32,648 nucleotides of DNA from CAZHUM01 sp046484045 (lineage in GTDB: Archaea; Thermoplasmatota; Thermoplasmata; Halarchaeoplasmatales; Halarchaeoplasmataceae), in NCBI GenBank assembly GCA_046484045.1, contig JAWOBZ010000028.1, forward strand, positions 1-32,648, in the 5' to 3' direction. The notes under the pieces are model-generated. The model ran no database searches, was not told the origin of the DNA, and worked only from the letters and a program-made list of their open reading frames with translations. Within the stretch, counting starts at the first letter, position 1. Every line of letters starts with the position of its first letter. Both the position numbers and the translations under genes were made by a program. Below, one piece after another: positions 31,710 through 32,648 of the stretch.

Positions 31710-32261
31710 ATGGAGGACTACGCTTACATACTGGATTATCTCGCTGAAGGTAGGCCCGAAGACCGGGGCTACAAACACGAGAGCTTGGCTTTGGCTCTTG
31801 GAGAGGACGAGTTCAAACTCTTCGAGTTGATCCCTAGAGAGGATGTGAGCGTAATGATCGGTGAAAGAGTCTTCATCGGTAAAGAATTGGAAGACAGAAA
31901 GAAGATAAAGCACGTTAAAAGGAGGATAAGGTGGGATGAGCTGACACACGCCGCACAGAGTGAGGTACCCTATGTTCTCGAAGAGATAATCGAAAATAAA
32001 GAGGACAAGTTCATCCAATTCTACAACAATGCCCGTCCCATAACCAAAAGGTATCACATGTTGGAACTGCTTCCAGGGTTGGGCAAAAAAAAGATGAACG
32101 CGATATTGGACGAGAGAAGGAAGAACGGCGAGTTCAAAGATTTCGATGATATGATAGAGCGCGTTCCCCTGCTCCACAAGCCGAAGAAATTGGTCAAGGA
32201 AAGGATAATGGAAGAGCTTCAGGAATCTAATATAAAATACAAGGTTTGGGTGGCCGAATAG
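31710..32261 (+). CDS. DUF655 protein (COG1491), helix-hairpin-helix nucleic-acid-binding
   Basis: A protein of 183 residues. It begins MEDYAYILDYLAEGRPEDRG, followed by an OB-like strand region with GERVFIGKE. A helix-hairpin-helix occurs at MLELLPGLGKKKMNAILDERR (about 113-133), with a second hairpin-like segment MIERVPLLHKPKKLVKERIMEEL. DUF655 is an archaeal RNA/DNA-binding family always found with rpoF and often with the rRNA dimethylase ksgA. Here ksgA does not follow; a short unknown gene does. Confidence 0.9.
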   Translation: MEDYAYILDYLAEGRPEDRGYKHESLALALGEDEFKLFELIPREDVSVMIGERVFIGKELEDRKKIKHVKRRIRWDELTHAAQSEVPYVLEEIIENKEDKFIQFYNNARPITKRYHMLELLPGLGKKKMNAILDERRKNGEFKDFDDMIERVPLLHKPKKLVKERIMEELQESNIKYKVWVAE

Positions 32262-32272
32262 TCGGTGTGAAG

Positions 32273-32437
32273 ATGGTTGAAGAAATATACCACGAAGTAG
32301 ATCTGAACGATCTAGAGGGGATGGAAGAGTTCATCACCGTATTTTTCTTGTTCGATTCCATATTGGAGACGAATCAAGCTCCTCCTTACATGATGTTCCA
32401 ACTCTTCAAAAGGATACAGAGTGAAGGGTTGACCTGA
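32273..32437 (+). CDS. Small hypothetical protein
   Basis: A frame of 54 residues from ATG 32273 to TGA 32437, beginning MVEEIYHEVDLNDLEGMEEF and ending RIQSEGLT. It starts 11 bases after the DUF655 stop and keeps the acidic codon style of the operon, so it is probably translated. It looks like two amphipathic helices. I recognise no family. GTG 32267 is an alternative start. Confidence 0.5.
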   Translation: MVEEIYHEVDLNDLEGMEEFITVFFLFDSILETNQAPPYMMFQLFKRIQSEGLT

Positions 32438-32585
32438 ACAAAAGGGCATCTACCTCACCGGCTTCATCCCGAAAGTCTTAAGCGATTATTGATTCATTTG
32501 GGACGGACGTTTGAAAAAGAACAAATTGATATACCTTAAACTCAATTAACGTATTGCGGTTTTCGCAATAGGGTGGACTTGTGGC
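32438..32585. other. Intergenic region with a stem-loop
   Basis: This 148-base gap between the small gene and the right-edge partial gene contains T-rich sequence on the minus strand (complement of 32510-32522). It also contains a perfect 7-bp stem-loop, TATTGCG, GTTTT loop, CGCAATA, at 32552-32570. No coding frame is convincing. The stem-loop lies downstream of the minus-strand gene and may end its message. Confidence 0.45.
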
Positions 32586-32612
32586 CTATTCAACTTGGAT
32601 CCACAAGTCCAC
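32573..32612. repeat. 12-bp perfect inverted repeat spanning a stop codon
   Basis: GTGGACTTGTGG (32573-32584) and CCACAAGTCCAC (32601-32612) form a perfect 12-bp inverted repeat with a 16-base loop. The right arm encodes the last residues (VDLW) of the minus-strand gene; the loop contains its stop. With the adjacent stem-loop at 32552-32570 it makes two tandem hairpins. Confidence 0.75.
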
Positions 32613-32648
32613 GCCTAACTCTTCAGCCCTTTGGCAGTACAGCATTTG
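32586..32648 (-). CDS. C-terminal fragment of an unknown minus-strand gene
   Basis: Read from the window edge leftward, one frame encodes 20 residues (QMLYCQRAEELGVDLWIQVE) and stops at TAG 32586-32588. The composition is protein-like and the frame is open to the edge, but the piece is too short to name a family. Two hairpins lie at and after its end. Confidence 0.4.
   Translation of the reverse strand, partial: QMLYCQRAEELGVDLWIQVE

Noticed and set aside
1..32648. CRISPR array or complete insertion sequence
   Set aside because: No series of regularly spaced repeats and no transposase-like gene was found; the only repeats are short palindromes and one 16-base tandem duplication.

Overview
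The window is archaeal, almost certainly from the Euryarchaeota in the broad sense. Markers are an archaeal AspRS, an Hjc-type resolvase, S15 beside a DHH nuclease, archaeal DnaG, archaeal-type MAT, aIF5B, Pus10, L21e and RNA polymerase subunit F (Rpb4), together with TATA boxes about 26 nt upstream of many starts. Membrane proteins ending in Q/P-rich tails plus a CPxCG...WYCDxC ribbon, and a large AAA-TPR protein, resemble what is seen in Thermoplasmata-related lineages; that placement is an inference. Genes are dense, and no gene-free stretch exceeds about 250 bases.

Layout. 1-1576: the end of an unknown gene and a type IV (AbiE-like) toxin-antitoxin pair with toxin first and palindromic operators. 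1720-6951: information processing (aspS, hjc, a zinc-ribbon gene, a HisA-related protein, a DUF2240 gene with a probable AUA start, rpsO, a GAN/RecJ-like DHH nuclease). 7068-10684: TPR protein, phosphoesterase, DnaG. 10817-13420: pyruvate phosphate dikinase. 13445-15880 (minus): PLP lyase, DUF1611 protein and GNAT, probably one amino-acid-related operon. 15954-18927: four envelope proteins with Q/P-rich tails, three of them sharing related membrane or ribbon modules, arranged around tRNA-Lys(CTT). 19033-20827: minimal Xer recombinase and an M20 peptidase. 20833-22755: MAT divergent from an HTH-CBS regulator. 22759-25910 (minus): aIF5B, an acidic zinc-ribbon protein and a GNAT. 25969-26042: a predicted, apparently uncharacterised structured RNA. 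26157-29786: AAA-TPR protein with a sensory-type insertion, and an MgtC-like protein. 29825-32437: pus10, rpl21e, rpoF, DUF655 and a small ORF as a translation/transcription operon. The right edge has two stem-loops at the end of a truncated minus-strand gene.

Most promising for new biology: the structured RNA at 25969-26042, the HTH-CBS/metK divergent pair with a hairpin in the metK leader, the Q-rich zinc-ribbon membrane cluster, the AAA protein with a domain inserted between its Walker motifs, the PLP/DUF1611/GNAT operon, and the toxin-first AbiE locus with two related operators. All functional statements come from reading motifs by eye; no database search was possible.
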